A stretch of DNA of 64,000 nt from Rubrivivax sp. (GCA_004210455.1 SEFA01000029.1:1-64000), one strand, 5' to 3'. Positions 9,102-18,281 are shown, numbered from the stretch's first letter. A program made the numbers and translations. The notes: a model not told the origin generated them from the sequence alone.

Positions 9102-11261
9102 GTGCCTCAATCCGTGCCGTCCGCTTCCACTGAACCCAGCGCTCCCGCCGCCGCAGCCGGGATTGCCGGGGACGACCCGTTCCTCTGGCTTGAAGCGCTC
9201 GAGGGAGAAGCAGGTGAACATGCCTTGCAGTGGGTGCGCGAACGCAACGAGGCCACCCTCGCCACGTTGAAGGCCGAGCCTGAATTCGAGCCGGTGCGCG
9301 AGGAGCTGCTGCACATCCTCAACGCCCGCGACCGCATCCCGCATGTCGCGCGCCGTGGCGACTGGTTCTACAACCTGTGGCAGGACGAGGCCCATCCGCG
9401 CGGCCTGTGGCGGCGTTGCACGCTGGAGGAATACCAGCTGGCCGAGCCGCCCTGGCGCCTGGTGCTGGACCTGGACGCGCTGGGCCGCGACGAGGGCCGC
9501 AGCTGGGTCTTCCACGGCGCGACGGCGCTGGCGCCCGCGTACCGGCGCTGCCTGGTGTCGCTGTCCGACGGCGGCGCCGACGCGCACGAGCTGCGCGAGT
9601 TCGACCTGCAGACGCTGCGCTTCATCGCGCCGGCCGACGGCGGTTTCTTCGTGCCCGAGGCCAAGAGCGACGTCGAATGGCTGGACGCGGACACGCTGCT
9701 GGTCGGCAGCGACTTCGGCCCGGACTCGCTGACCGAGTCGGGTTATCCGCGGCAGGTCCGGCGCTGGGCGCGCGGCACGCCGCTGGACGCCGCACCGGTG
9801 ATCTTCGAAGGCGAGAAAGCCGACGTCTCCGTCTCCGCCTCGGTGGACCGCACGCCGGGCTTCGAGCGGGTCGTCTTCAGCCGCGCGCTGGATTTCTACA
9901 ACGAGTCGCGTTTCCTCTGGAGGGACGGCGAGTTCGTCCCCATCGACCTGCCCAGCGACATGAGCGTCCACCTGGAAGGCCCGTGGATGCTGCTGCGTCC
10001 GCGCACCGACTGGGCCATCCCGCACGGACCGACCTATCCGTCGGGCTCGCTGCTGCTGATGGAGGAAGCGTCGTTCTGGAAGAACGAGCGCCACGACAAG
10101 CACATCCGGGTGATGTTCTCGCCGACGGCCGGGCGCTCGCTCGAGGACTACACGCTGACGCGCCACCACCTGCTGATCAACGTCAGCGAGCACGTCGCGA
10201 GCCGGCTCGAGGAGTGGGACCTGTCGCACCGGCCGCCGACGCTGCGCCAGGTGAAGGCGCCCTTCCCCGGTACGCTCAGCGTGCAGAGCCTGCACGACCC
10301 GGAACTGCCCGAAGACACGCTCGGCGACCGCTACCTGCTGCACTACTGCGATTTCCTGACGCCTGACGTCGTCTGCCTGGCGCAGGCCGGCGTCGACACG
10401 CGCGAGACGCTCAAGCAGCGCGGCGCGCAGTTCGACGCCCACGGCATGACCGTCGAGCAGCGTTTCGCCACCAGCGCGGACGGCGAGACCGTCCCTTACT
10501 TCGTCATCGGCAGGCACGGCCGCGACGCGCAGGCGCAGAAGGAGACGCCGACGCTGCTCTACGGCTATGGCGGTTTCGAGGTCTCGCTGCAGCCGTGGTA
10601 CTCCGGCGGCAACGGCCGCGCGTGGCTGGCGCGCGGCGGCCAACTGGTCGTCGCCAACATCCGCGGCGGCGGCGAGTACGGCCCGCGCTGGCATCAGGCG
10701 GCCACGCTCGAACACAAGCAGCGCAGCTTCGACGACTTCATCGCCGTCGCCGAGGACCTGATCGCCCACGGCCTGACGCGGGCCGGACGGCTCGGGATCA
10801 TGGGCGGCAGCAACGGCGGCCTGCTGGTGGGCGCGTGCATGGTGCAGCGGCCGGAGCTCTTCGGCGCGGTCGTGTGCCAGGTGCCGCTGCTCGACATGAA
10901 GCGTTATCACCTGCTGCTGGCGGGCGCCTCGTGGATGGCCGAGTACGGCGACCCGGACGATGCCGACGACTGGGCGCACATCGCCGCCTACAGCCCGTAC
11001 CAGCAGCTCCAGGCGGGGGTGACGTATCCGAGGGCGCTGTTCGCCACCTCGACGCGCGACGACCGCGTGCATCCCGGCCATGCGAGGAAAATGGCGGCAC
11101 GTTTGCTGGCGTTGGGCCAGACCTGCTTCTATTACGAAAACATCGAGGGCGGCCATGGCGGCGCTGCGGACAACCAGCAGCGGGCGCTGTTGCAAGCCCT
11201 CGAGTTCGCCTACTTGTGGCGTCAACTCGGCAGGGAGGCCTCTCGTGGAGACGCATCTTGA
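9102..11261 (+). CDS. S9 family (prolyl oligopeptidase-type) serine peptidase
   Basis: Cytoplasmic prolyl oligopeptidase / oligopeptidase B-type enzyme, 719 residues. I chose GTG 9102 because AGGAGCT lies just upstream; the longer open frame would translate the REP-like repeat. An N-terminal seven-bladed propeller domain (DPFLWLEALEGEAGEHALQW at its start) is followed by the alpha/beta-hydrolase domain. The catalytic Ser is in GIMGGSNGGLLVGA (about 570), the Asp in TRDDRVHPGHARK (about 652) and the His in EGGHGGAADNQQ (about 685). RGGGEYGPRWHQA is the usual S9A oxyanion-side motif. It overlaps the next gene by 4 bp, so the two are translationally coupled. Confidence 0.93.
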   Translation: MPQSVPSASTEPSAPAAAAGIAGDDPFLWLEALEGEAGEHALQWVRERNEATLATLKAEPEFEPVREELLHILNARDRIPHVARRGDWFYNLWQDEAHPRGLWRRCTLEEYQLAEPPWRLVLDLDALGRDEGRSWVFHGATALAPAYRRCLVSLSDGGADAHELREFDLQTLRFIAPADGGFFVPEAKSDVEWLDADTLLVGSDFGPDSLTESGYPRQVRRWARGTPLDAAPVIFEGEKADVSVSASVDRTPGFERVVFSRALDFYNESRFLWRDGEFVPIDLPSDMSVHLEGPWMLLRPRTDWAIPHGPTYPSGSLLLMEEASFWKNERHDKHIRVMFSPTAGRSLEDYTLTRHHLLINVSEHVASRLEEWDLSHRPPTLRQVKAPFPGTLSVQSLHDPELPEDTLGDRYLLHYCDFLTPDVVCLAQAGVDTRETLKQRGAQFDAHGMTVEQRFATSADGETVPYFVIGRHGRDAQAQKETPTLLYGYGGFEVSLQPWYSGGNGRAWLARGGQLVVANIRGGGEYGPRWHQAATLEHKQRSFDDFIAVAEDLIAHGLTRAGRLGIMGGSNGGLLVGACMVQRPELFGAVVCQVPLLDMKRYHLLLAGASWMAEYGDPDDADDWAHIAAYSPYQQLQAGVTYPRALFATSTRDDRVHPGHARKMAARLLALGQTCFYYENIEGGHGGAADNQQRALLQALEFAYLWRQLGREASRGDAS

Positions 11262-12106
11262 ATCTCGTCATCCAGCATCTTCCTGACGCGAGATGCTTCC
11301 TGGCGCAGCCGCAACCCGGGCTGCACTGCCGGCTCGACTACGAGCGTCACGGCGAGCAGTTGATCATCACGCACACCGGCGTGCCGGCGCAGCTGACCGG
11401 GCAAGGCGCGGCCGCGCAGCTGGTCGAGGCTGCCGCGCGCTGGCTGGCCGAGTTCCCGCTGCAGCTGGTGCCCGGCTGCAGCTACGTGCGGCACTGGCTG
11501 CTGCGACATCCGCGCTGGCAGCGTCTGCTGACGCCCGCGCCGGCGCAGCGCGTGCTCAACGAATGGTTCGGCCTGCCCGGCAGCGAGCAGGACGGTCAGG
11601 TCCAGATGAAGTGGTTCAAGAAGGATGCCGCCTTCGACGCGGCGCTGCGTGAACGCTTCGGACCGGTCATCGACCAGGCCTTGCAAGGCGGTCTGCGCGA
11701 GTGGGACAGCACGGCCTGGGGCGCGCTGGCGCGGATCCTGGTGCTGGACCAGTTCACGCGCAACGTCCATCGTGACACGCCGACGTCCTTCGCCGGCGAC
11801 GCGTTGGCGCTGGAAGCCTCAATGGCGCTGCAGCCGCGCGCGTCGGAGCTCGGCCCCCTGGAGCGCTGGTTCGTCGCGATGCCCTTCGAGCATGCCGAGG
11901 ATCTGGCGATGCAGGACCGCAGCGTGGCGACTTTCGAGGCCTTGGCTGCAGAGGACCCGCGACTGAAGGATGCGCTGGCCTACGCGTACAAGCATCGCGA
12001 CGTCATCGAACGGTTCGGGCGCTTCCCGCATCGCAACGAGATCCTCGGGCGCGCAAGCACGCCGGAGGAACTGGAGTTCCTGAAGCAGCCCGGTTCGAGG
12101 TTCTGA
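11258..12106 (+). CDS. GNAT-like N-acetyltransferase domain fused to DUF924
   Basis: A 282-residue two-domain protein. Residues about 10-92 match the short GNAT-like (NATD1-type) acetyltransferase family, ending with the characteristic GCSYVRHWLLRHPRW. Residues about 98-282 match DUF924 (VLNEWFGLPGSE, ILVLDQFTRNVHRDT, FVAMPFEHAEDLAMQ, FGRFPHRNEILGR). There is no ATG nearby. The likely start is TTG 11258, which overlaps the S9 peptidase stop as TTGA and has GGAG 7 bp upstream. No enzymatic role is established for DUF924, and the acetyl acceptor is unknown. The coupling to an oligopeptidase suggests peptide or amino-group substrates, but this is inference. The gene ends 3 bp from the convergent acyl-CoA ligase stop. 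Confidence 0.85.
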   Translation: MNLVIQHLPDARCFLAQPQPGLHCRLDYERHGEQLIITHTGVPAQLTGQGAAAQLVEAAARWLAEFPLQLVPGCSYVRHWLLRHPRWQRLLTPAPAQRVLNEWFGLPGSEQDGQVQMKWFKKDAAFDAALRERFGPVIDQALQGGLREWDSTAWGALARILVLDQFTRNVHRDTPTSFAGDALALEASMALQPRASELGPLERWFVAMPFEHAEDLAMQDRSVATFEALAAEDPRLKDALAYAYKHRDVIERFGRFPHRNEILGRASTPEELEFLKQPGSRF

Positions 12107-12109
12107 GCC

Positions 12110-13822
12110 TTACGGCGATTCCTTCTCCTGCAGCAGCCGCCACATGACCTTGCCCGAGCCGGACTTGGGCAGGGCGTCGACGAACTCGACGATGCGCGGT
12201 GCCTTGTACGCGGCCATGTGCTCGTGCGCCCAGTCGATGATGTCCTTGTCGGTGGTCTTGCCCTTCGCCTCGGCGCGCAGCACCACGACGGCCTTCACCG
12301 TCTCGCCGCGATAGGCATCCTTGGCCGCGATGATGCAGGCCTCCTGCACGGCCGGGTGGCGGTACAGCAGCATCTCCACTTCCGACGGCCACACCTTGTA
12401 GCCGCTCGCGTTGATCATCCGCTTGAGGCGGTCGGTGATGAAGAAATAGCCTTCCTCGTCCATGCGCCCGAGGTCGCCCGTGCGGAAGAAGCGCTTGCCG
12501 TCGAGCTCGACGAAGGCCGCGTCGGTCGCTTCCGGCTGCCGCCAGTAGCCCTGGAACACCATGGGGCCGTGGGTGATGATCTCGCCCACCTCGCCGACCG
12601 GCATCTCCTCCAGCGTCGTCGGATCCACGACGCGCGAATCGACGCCGAAGATCGGGATGCCCAGGCACTGCAGCTTCGCGCGCTCGGGCGGATTGCCGTG
12701 GCTGGGCGCGGCGGTCTCGGTCAGGCCGTAGCCCTCGGCGAAGGTCAGGCCGAACTCCTCCTGCAGCCGCTCCGCCACCGCCTTGGGCATCGCGGCGCCG
12801 CCGCCGCTCAGATAACGCAGGCTGCGCAGGTCGAAGGACTTGTAGTTCGGGCTCGCGAACAGGTCGATGATCATCGTCGGGATGCAGGTCCAGTGCGTGA
12901 CCTGGTAGCGCGAGATCAGCCGGCCGCAGAGCTCGCGGTCCCAGCGCGGCATGATCACCAGCGTCATGCCGATGAACACCGGCCCCAGCACGCCGTACAG
13001 CGTGCCCGTGATGTGGAACATCGGCACCACTGCCAGTCCCACCGATTCCGCGCTGGCGTAGCCCCACTGGCAGCCGCCGCAGCTGTTGGACATCAGCGTC
13101 GCGTTCGTGTGCACGCAGCCCTTCGGCAGCCCGGTGGTGCCCGACGTGTACGGCAGCATCGCCAGATCGTCCGGTCCCGCGGTGTGCGGTCCCGGCACGT
13201 GGCCGGCGGCGATCGCCTCGCGCCAGTCGGTCGCGCCCGGCGGCAACTCGTGCACGGCGGTCAGCCAGTGACGCATCGCCTCCGGCGCGTCGCAGGCGGG
13301 ATCGGGTCCCGCGGGCGGCAGCATCTGCCAGTACTGCGTCACCAGCACCGCGCGCGGGCGCTGCGAAGCGGGCAGCTTCTCCGCCGCCCTCGCGACGATG
13401 CCGGAGAGTTCGCCGCTGCAGATCACGACCTTGGTTTCGGGGTCGGTGAGGTAATGGCCGAACTCGTCCTCGCGGTTCATCGGATTGACCGGCACCACCA
13501 CCGCGTCGGCGCGGTTGATCGCGTAGAACGCGATCAGGTACTGCGGGCAGTTCTGCAGGAACAGCGCCACGCGGTCGCCCTTGCCCACGCCCTGCGCGCG
13601 CAGCCAGCCCGCGAGGGCCTCCGCCTGCCGGCGCATCTCGCGGAAGCTGAGCGTCGCGCCGAGGAACTGCGTCGCCGCCTTGTCCGGATACCGGTTCGCG
13701 GCGACTTCCAGGTTGAACCACAGCGAGGTCCGGGGGATCGCCAGCCGCCGCGGCAGCCGGGCTGGCCAATGGCTGTACTGCACCTCGGCGTTCTCGGGAC
13801 GGGGGGTGACCACGCGCGTCAT
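12110..13822 (-). CDS. Long-chain-fatty-acid-type acyl-CoA ligase (AMP-binding)
   Basis: Member of the ANL adenylate-forming superfamily, 570 residues, which activates a carboxylic acid as acyl-AMP and then acyl-CoA. The start ATG 13822 follows CAGGAGAC. The P-loop-like TSGTTGLPKGCVHTN (about 205-219) is present, as are the adenine-site GYGLTETAA, the YRTGD-equivalent FFRTGDLGRMDEEGYF (about 440-455) and the C-terminal PKSGSGKVMW catalytic lysine (about 560). Overall similarity is to medium/long-chain fatty acid ligases such as FadD-type and AlkK-type enzymes; the acyl chain length cannot be read from sequence. It is probably monocistronic, convergent with the GNAT-DUF924 gene. Confidence 0.88.
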   Translation of the reverse strand: MTRVVTPRPENAEVQYSHWPARLPRRLAIPRTSLWFNLEVAANRYPDKAATQFLGATLSFREMRRQAEALAGWLRAQGVGKGDRVALFLQNCPQYLIAFYAINRADAVVVPVNPMNREDEFGHYLTDPETKVVICSGELSGIVARAAEKLPASQRPRAVLVTQYWQMLPPAGPDPACDAPEAMRHWLTAVHELPPGATDWREAIAAGHVPGPHTAGPDDLAMLPYTSGTTGLPKGCVHTNATLMSNSCGGCQWGYASAESVGLAVVPMFHITGTLYGVLGPVFIGMTLVIMPRWDRELCGRLISRYQVTHWTCIPTMIIDLFASPNYKSFDLRSLRYLSGGGAAMPKAVAERLQEEFGLTFAEGYGLTETAAPSHGNPPERAKLQCLGIPIFGVDSRVVDPTTLEEMPVGEVGEIITHGPMVFQGYWRQPEATDAAFVELDGKRFFRTGDLGRMDEEGYFFITDRLKRMINASGYKVWPSEVEMLLYRHPAVQEACIIAAKDAYRGETVKAVVVLRAEAKGKTTDKDIIDWAHEHMAAYKAPRIVEFVDALPKSGSGKVMWRLLQEKESP

Positions 13823-14204
13823 CGATCTGTCTCCTGTCTTTGGTTTGGACCGATCTTCAGTCGGTCTCACCACCCACCTTGTCACCGCAGCGACAACGGC
13901 GAGCGCAGCGGCACGAGAGGGCAGCGAGCGCCGCGCCCCCGGAAGGCAGCGAGCGCTGCCTCCCGGAAGACAGCGTGCGCTGCTGGGGCCGGAATGGTGC
14001 TGGGGGTTCCCGGAGGGATGCCCCCTGCACCGTGGAGTGCCCGCGCTTGGCCGACCGCAGTCGAGCCGAGGCCACCTGTGGCGTAAAGAAGACTCCGTCC
14101 CGTCATTGGGGTGGTCCCGTAGATGCTCTGCCTGGGCCCCGCGCGTAGCATGCGGGCTTTCACCAATGCCCGGTACGGCATCCGTTTCCGACACGGAAGT
14201 GGCA
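13823..14204. other. 382-bp non-coding stretch with a run of short palindromes
   Basis: No convincing gene is present. At 13919-13992 three successive units resembling GGAAGGCAGCGAGCGCTGCC (spacing about 24-27 bp) each form a short palindrome around AGCGAGCGCT or AGCGTGCGCT. A further small inverted repeat lies near 14005-14025 (GGGGTTCCCGGAGGGATGCC). This could be a decayed mobile or REP-type cluster. The 3' part must hold the promoter of the molybdopterin-domain gene, but no clear -35/-10 pair stands out. Confidence 0.55.
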
Positions 14205-14765
14205 ATGCGACGTCTGGCCGTGTTTCCGTCCATGCTGATTGCGCGCCGTTCCGCCCTGCTGGGGCTGCTGACCTGTGTCCTGGGATCCACCGCTGCCGCC
14301 ACGGCGTGGGCGATCCCCGCCGAGCCGACGCTGGACCTGCCCGCCGGCCCGGTCGTCCTGACCGTTGGCGGCGCGCTGCGCAACGCCAACCGTGACGGCC
14401 GGGCGGCCTTCGACATGGCGATGCTGGAGAAGCTGCCGCAGGTGAGTTTCAGCACGCAGACGCCCTGGTATCCGGGCCCGCGCAAGTTCACCGGCCCGCT
14501 GCTGCGGGACGTGCTCGCCGCCGCCGGCGCGCAGGGCCGCACGATCGAGGCGCGCGCGCTGAACGACTACCGCGTGCGCATTCCCGCGGACGACAGTGCG
14601 CGTTATGACGTCATCGTCGCGCGGCTGATCGACGACAAGCCCATGGCGGTGCGCGACAAGGGGCCGTTGTTCCTGATCTACCCGTTCGACCGTGCGCCCG
14701 AGCTGCGCAACAGCATTTTCTACGGGCGTTCGGCGTGGCAGCTGACCCACCTGGAGCTGCGTTGA
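14205..14765 (+). CDS. Periplasmic molybdopterin-dependent-oxidoreductase-domain protein
   Basis: A 186-residue protein with a Sec-type signal peptide (SALLGLLTCVLGSTAAATAWA, about 16-36) and one domain resembling the molybdopterin-binding fold of the sulfite oxidase family (PVVLTVGGALRNAN, KFTGPLLRDVLAAAGAQG, ALNDYRVRIPADDSARYDVI, GPLFLIYPFD). The short length and the lack of the usual cofactor cysteine suggest a sensory or ligand-binding role rather than a full enzyme. The ATG at 14205 follows GGAAG. The hybrid histidine kinase starts only 2 bp after this stop, so the pair is almost certainly one operon, with this protein a candidate periplasmic input or partner for the kinase. Confidence 0.8.
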   Translation: MRRLAVFPSMLIARRSALLGLLTCVLGSTAAATAWAIPAEPTLDLPAGPVVLTVGGALRNANRDGRAAFDMAMLEKLPQVSFSTQTPWYPGPRKFTGPLLRDVLAAAGAQGRTIEARALNDYRVRIPADDSARYDVIVARLIDDKPMAVRDKGPLFLIYPFDRAPELRNSIFYGRSAWQLTHLELR

Positions 14766-14767
14766 GC

Positions 14768-16729
14768 ATGTCGCGCGACGCCGCCCGCATCGTCTCGGCC
14801 AAGCAGCGTCGCTGGCGCGTCGCCGTCACCGCGATGGGGCTGCTGCTGGTGCTGGCGCTGGCCGGCGTCGCCTGGCTGCAGGCGCGCCAGTACCAGGCGC
14901 TGAACGGCACGCGGCGTTACCAGGACGACTACCTCGTCTGGAGCCTGTTCCAGTTCGAGACCGAATATCTGAAGCTGCGGCTCGCGCTGGAGCAGGCGGC
15001 CGGCCCCAGCGTGGCGGTCGATCCCGACCAGGTCGCGCAGCGCTACGAGATTTTCGTCAGCCGGCTCAACCTGATCGAGAGCGAACACGCCGCGCTCGTG
15101 CTGGCGCATCACCCGGATTACCAGCGCACGCTGGCGCGCACGCAGGACTTCGTCCACTGGGCCGATGGGTTGCCGCTCAACGGCGCGCTGATCCGCGAGC
15201 AACCGGCGCGTGTCGCCGAGATCATCAACCGGCTGGAACCGCTGGCCGATCCGATCCGCGAGCTGTCGCTGACCTCGACCCACCACGTCGCTGAAGACGT
15301 CAGCACGCGCAACGGGATCGTGCGCAGCCAGAGCCGCGTCAGCCTGGGCTTGACGGCGGCGCTGTCGGCGATGGCGTTGCTGTTCGCGGCCGTCATCTAC
15401 CGTCAGTTCCGCGGTCTGGAGCGCTACGGTGACAAGCAGAAGGCCCTGGCCGCCCGCCTCAACGACGCGCAACGCGAGGCCGATGCGGCCAACCGCGCCA
15501 AGACGGTCTTCCTGGCCAACATGAGCCACGAACTCCGCACGCCGCTGCAGGGGCTGCTCGGCATGCTGGGGCTGATCAAGGAAGCGCCGCTCACCACGAC
15601 GCAGCAGGATCAGTTGAAGGCGGCGAACGACTGCGCGCGGCATCTGCTGGCGGTGCTCGGCGACATCCTGGATGTGACGCGCATGGAGGCCGGCGGACTG
15701 TCGATCGCGCCCGAGCCGCTGCAGCCAAGCGCGCTGATGAAGGAACTGGAGGCGCTGAGCCGGCCTCAGGCCGCGGCCAAGCGGCTGACGCTGCACTTCG
15801 GCGTCGACGAGGACGTGCCCGGCTGGGTGCTGGCCGATCCGACGCGCCTGAGACAGATCCTGCTGAACCTGCTCAGCAACGCGCTGAAGTTCTGCGACCG
15901 GGGCCACATCGGCTGCCAGATGCGATGCGGCGTCGGCGCGCTGGGCGAAGACCTGCTGATGGTCGAAGTCAGCGACACCGGTCCCGGCATCGACGCGGAG
16001 ACACAGGCCCGCCTGTTCCAGCGGTTCAGCCAGGGCGACGCGAGCACCTCGCGGCGCCACGGCGGCGCGGGCCTCGGCCTGGAGATCTCGCGCCGGCTGG
16101 CGCGGGCGATGGGCGGCGACATCCACGTGCAGAGCGCCATGGGCCAGGGCGCGCGCTTCACGCTGGCGCTGCCGCTTCGCGCGGGCGCGGACCTGCCGCC
16201 GGGACGGCTGGTGCCAGGTGTTGCCGATGCGTCGCACGCGTCGCATGCGGCGCACGGGCCTCATGCGTCCCACGCCTCGCCGGCGCCTCGCGCCCCCCAC
16301 GCGACCCAGACCGCCGTGGGACCGGTGCAGCCGGTCACCGGCCTGCGCGTGCTGGTCAGCGAGGACAACCCGACCAACCGCATCGTCATCGAGGCGATGC
16401 TGGAGCGGCTCGGCCACCATCCGACGCTGTGCGAGAACGGCCTGCAGGCGCTGCACGCGCTGCGGCAGCAGCCCTTCGACATTGTGCTGATGGACCTGCA
16501 CACGCCGCAGATGGACGGCTTCGAGGCGACGCGGCTGATGCGAGAACTGCCGGCGCCGCGCGGGCGGCTGCCGATCATCGCGTTCTCGGCGGACGCGTTC
16601 GAGGAGTCGCGCCAGAAGGCCGACGACGCCGGCATCAGCGCCTTCCTCGCCAAGCCGGTGGAGCTGGAGACGCTGCGGGCGTGCCTGCAGACGCTGGCGC
16701 CGTCGCCGGCGCGGCCTGAAGCGGCCTGA
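14768..16729 (+). CDS. Hybrid sensor histidine kinase / response regulator
   Basis: An inner-membrane hybrid kinase of 653 residues. A first TM helix (about 22-38) is followed by a periplasmic sensor region of about 160 residues with no recognised domain, then a second TM (about 193-212). The HisKA domain has the phospho-acceptor His at about 254 (FLANMSHELRTPLQ). The HATPase domain carries NLLSNALKFCDRG, DTGPGID and GGAGLGLEIS. A C-terminal receiver domain has its Asp at about 576 (IVLMDLHTPQMDG) and Lys in FLAKPVE. Between kinase and receiver (about 487-515) is an unusual Ala/Ser/His-rich linker with about seven histidines. There is no output domain, so signal probably passes to a separate HPt/regulator not in the window. 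It is cotranscribed with the molybdopterin-domain gene. Confidence 0.92.
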   Translation: MSRDAARIVSAKQRRWRVAVTAMGLLLVLALAGVAWLQARQYQALNGTRRYQDDYLVWSLFQFETEYLKLRLALEQAAGPSVAVDPDQVAQRYEIFVSRLNLIESEHAALVLAHHPDYQRTLARTQDFVHWADGLPLNGALIREQPARVAEIINRLEPLADPIRELSLTSTHHVAEDVSTRNGIVRSQSRVSLGLTAALSAMALLFAAVIYRQFRGLERYGDKQKALAARLNDAQREADAANRAKTVFLANMSHELRTPLQGLLGMLGLIKEAPLTTTQQDQLKAANDCARHLLAVLGDILDVTRMEAGGLSIAPEPLQPSALMKELEALSRPQAAAKRLTLHFGVDEDVPGWVLADPTRLRQILLNLLSNALKFCDRGHIGCQMRCGVGALGEDLLMVEVSDTGPGIDAETQARLFQRFSQGDASTSRRHGGAGLGLEISRRLARAMGGDIHVQSAMGQGARFTLALPLRAGADLPPGRLVPGVADASHASHAAHGPHASHASPAPRAPHATQTAVGPVQPVTGLRVLVSEDNPTNRIVIEAMLERLGHHPTLCENGLQALHALRQQPFDIVLMDLHTPQMDGFEATRLMRELPAPRGRLPIIAFSADAFEESRQKADDAGISAFLAKPVELETLRACLQTLAPSPARPEAA

Positions 16730-16916
16730 AGCGCCCGGAAGCGGACCCAGGCGTTCCATCGCCGAAATCGGATCACCCGAAGTGGTGGCGATGCAGCGCT
16801 GAAGAAGCGCCATCGGTGCCTGCCCGGCACACCCGGGTGATGGTCGGCGCGACGTGAAAGACATGGAATTCCAGGGGCGGTGCCGCTTGCGCACCGCGCT
16901 GAAAAGGAGTCCGTCC

Positions 16917-18281
16917 ATGTTCATTTTTCGATCGCTCGTGCCTCATGCCCTGACACTCGTGGCCATGGCGGCCTCGCCGGTCCTCGCCCGCGACCTCGCA
17001 TGGCCGCCACAAGACCAGGCGCCGCCACGCTGCGGTGAGGAACCGATGTGGGAGGCCACGATTGCGAAGCCTCCGCGTCGGGTCTGCGCCGCCGACTTCG
17101 GCATCTTCCCCCTGGACGGCCTGGCGACCACCGACCAGGGCCCAGCCTTGCGCGCTGCACTCGCTCAACTGGAGCAGCAGGGAGCCGCCCTCTTCCTGCC
17201 ATCGGGTCGCTACGCATTCGCGGGGGAACTGCGGGTCCCCGGCGGCACCGGTCTCATCGGCAGCCCCACCGGCAATACCCGTCTGAGGAGCGCGGGCCGG
17301 GACCCGGCCAGGATCACGACGGACGCATCCGCATCGAGCGGTGTCCTCATCGAAGGGCTGCAGCTGTACAACACGCGGATCGAGGTGAACGGCAAGTACC
17401 CGGCCACGGTGCGATGGAATGGCCTGGTCGGCACCGTCGGCAGGGAGGCGCAGATCGTCGCCCGCGGTCCTCACACGGTGGACGGCAACGTGTTGTGGCG
17501 CTCCCAGGATGCGCCCGGCTTCGGGATCGACTTGAGAACGGCAGGCGATACGGCAAGCGATACGGCGGGCGATGGCGCCCCTGCCGAAGCCGAGGCTCCC
17601 CAGGTCAGCATCACGCGCAATCTCATCGGCGCCGTTGATGCCGACCAGAACCCGGTTCGATCAGCCCCGGACATCGCCCCGCGTACCCGCGCCATGCTCA
17701 AGGCGATGAGTGCATCTCCCAGCGACAACGCTGAATGCCAGGGGCACTACCTTGTCGCCATCCGGTCGATGAGCCAGGCACCCATCGAGATGGCGTACAA
17801 CCGGATCGCAGTCAGCGCGCCTGGGCCGGCGTCGGCGCACTCCCCTCGCGCGGCGGCGCAGATCCTGTCGCCTCGCGATCTGACACTCTGGAAAAACAGC
17901 TTCGAAGGCATCGGTTTCACGGCGAACGAAGACCCGCCGGTGGTCATCGACATGCCGTCGAATACCAGCATCGACGAGAACCGCTTCACCCGCGTTCCGT
18001 TGATCCTGACCCGCAGCGGGCTCACTTCCGGGCCGATCAAGAAAACGAGGATCTGGGACAACAGGCTGAACCGCACATCGATGGAGATCCGCGTGACCGT
18101 CAACGGCACAGGCGCCGAATACACCTCGCCCGACGATGTCGAGATCCGCGCCAATCGATTCTGGGTCCCGCCGCGTTGTGCATTGACGATGCTCCAGCCC
18201 GAGGCGGGCACCCGGAACTTCACGACGATCGCGAACCACGACGACTTCAGCAACGAGGAAGTGGTGCCTTGCCTGCGCTGA
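16917..18281 (+). CDS. Secreted right-handed beta-helix-like protein, unknown function
   Basis: 454 residues from ATG 16917, preceded by the strong ribosome-binding site AAAAGGAG. A signal peptide (HALTLVAMAASPVLA) is evident. The mature part begins like pectate-lyase-type proteins (FGIFPLDGLATTDQGPALRAAL, then ALFLPSGRYAFAGELRVPGGTGLIG). It continues with asparagine-rich coils typical of a parallel beta-helix (NTSIDENRFTRVPLILTRSG, WDNRLNRTSMEI, VEIRANRFWVPPRC). No catalytic signature of a known polysaccharide lyase family is clear. It may bind or cleave a polysaccharide outside the cytoplasm. The gene stands alone between the kinase and the accessory ATPase island. Confidence 0.75.
   Translation: MFIFRSLVPHALTLVAMAASPVLARDLAWPPQDQAPPRCGEEPMWEATIAKPPRRVCAADFGIFPLDGLATTDQGPALRAALAQLEQQGAALFLPSGRYAFAGELRVPGGTGLIGSPTGNTRLRSAGRDPARITTDASASSGVLIEGLQLYNTRIEVNGKYPATVRWNGLVGTVGREAQIVARGPHTVDGNVLWRSQDAPGFGIDLRTAGDTASDTAGDGAPAEAEAPQVSITRNLIGAVDADQNPVRSAPDIAPRTRAMLKAMSASPSDNAECQGHYLVAIRSMSQAPIEMAYNRIAVSAPGPASAHSPRAAAQILSPRDLTLWKNSFEGIGFTANEDPPVVIDMPSNTSIDENRFTRVPLILTRSGLTSGPIKKTRIWDNRLNRTSMEIRVTVNGTGAEYTSPDDVEIRANRFWVPPRCALTMLQPEAGTRNFTTIANHDDFSNEEVVPCLR

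Noticed and set aside
13882-14205. A 107-codon minus-strand gene in the gap before the molybdopterin-domain gene
   Set aside because: Runs through the palindrome cluster, is Arg/Ala/Pro-rich, and has no ribosome-binding site or recognisable motif.
14205-14765. Catalytic subunit of a methionine-sulfoxide reductase (MsrP-like) system
   Set aside because: Too short, lacks the cofactor cysteine and overall MsrP length, and no MsrQ-like heme membrane partner follows; the next gene is a histidine kinase.
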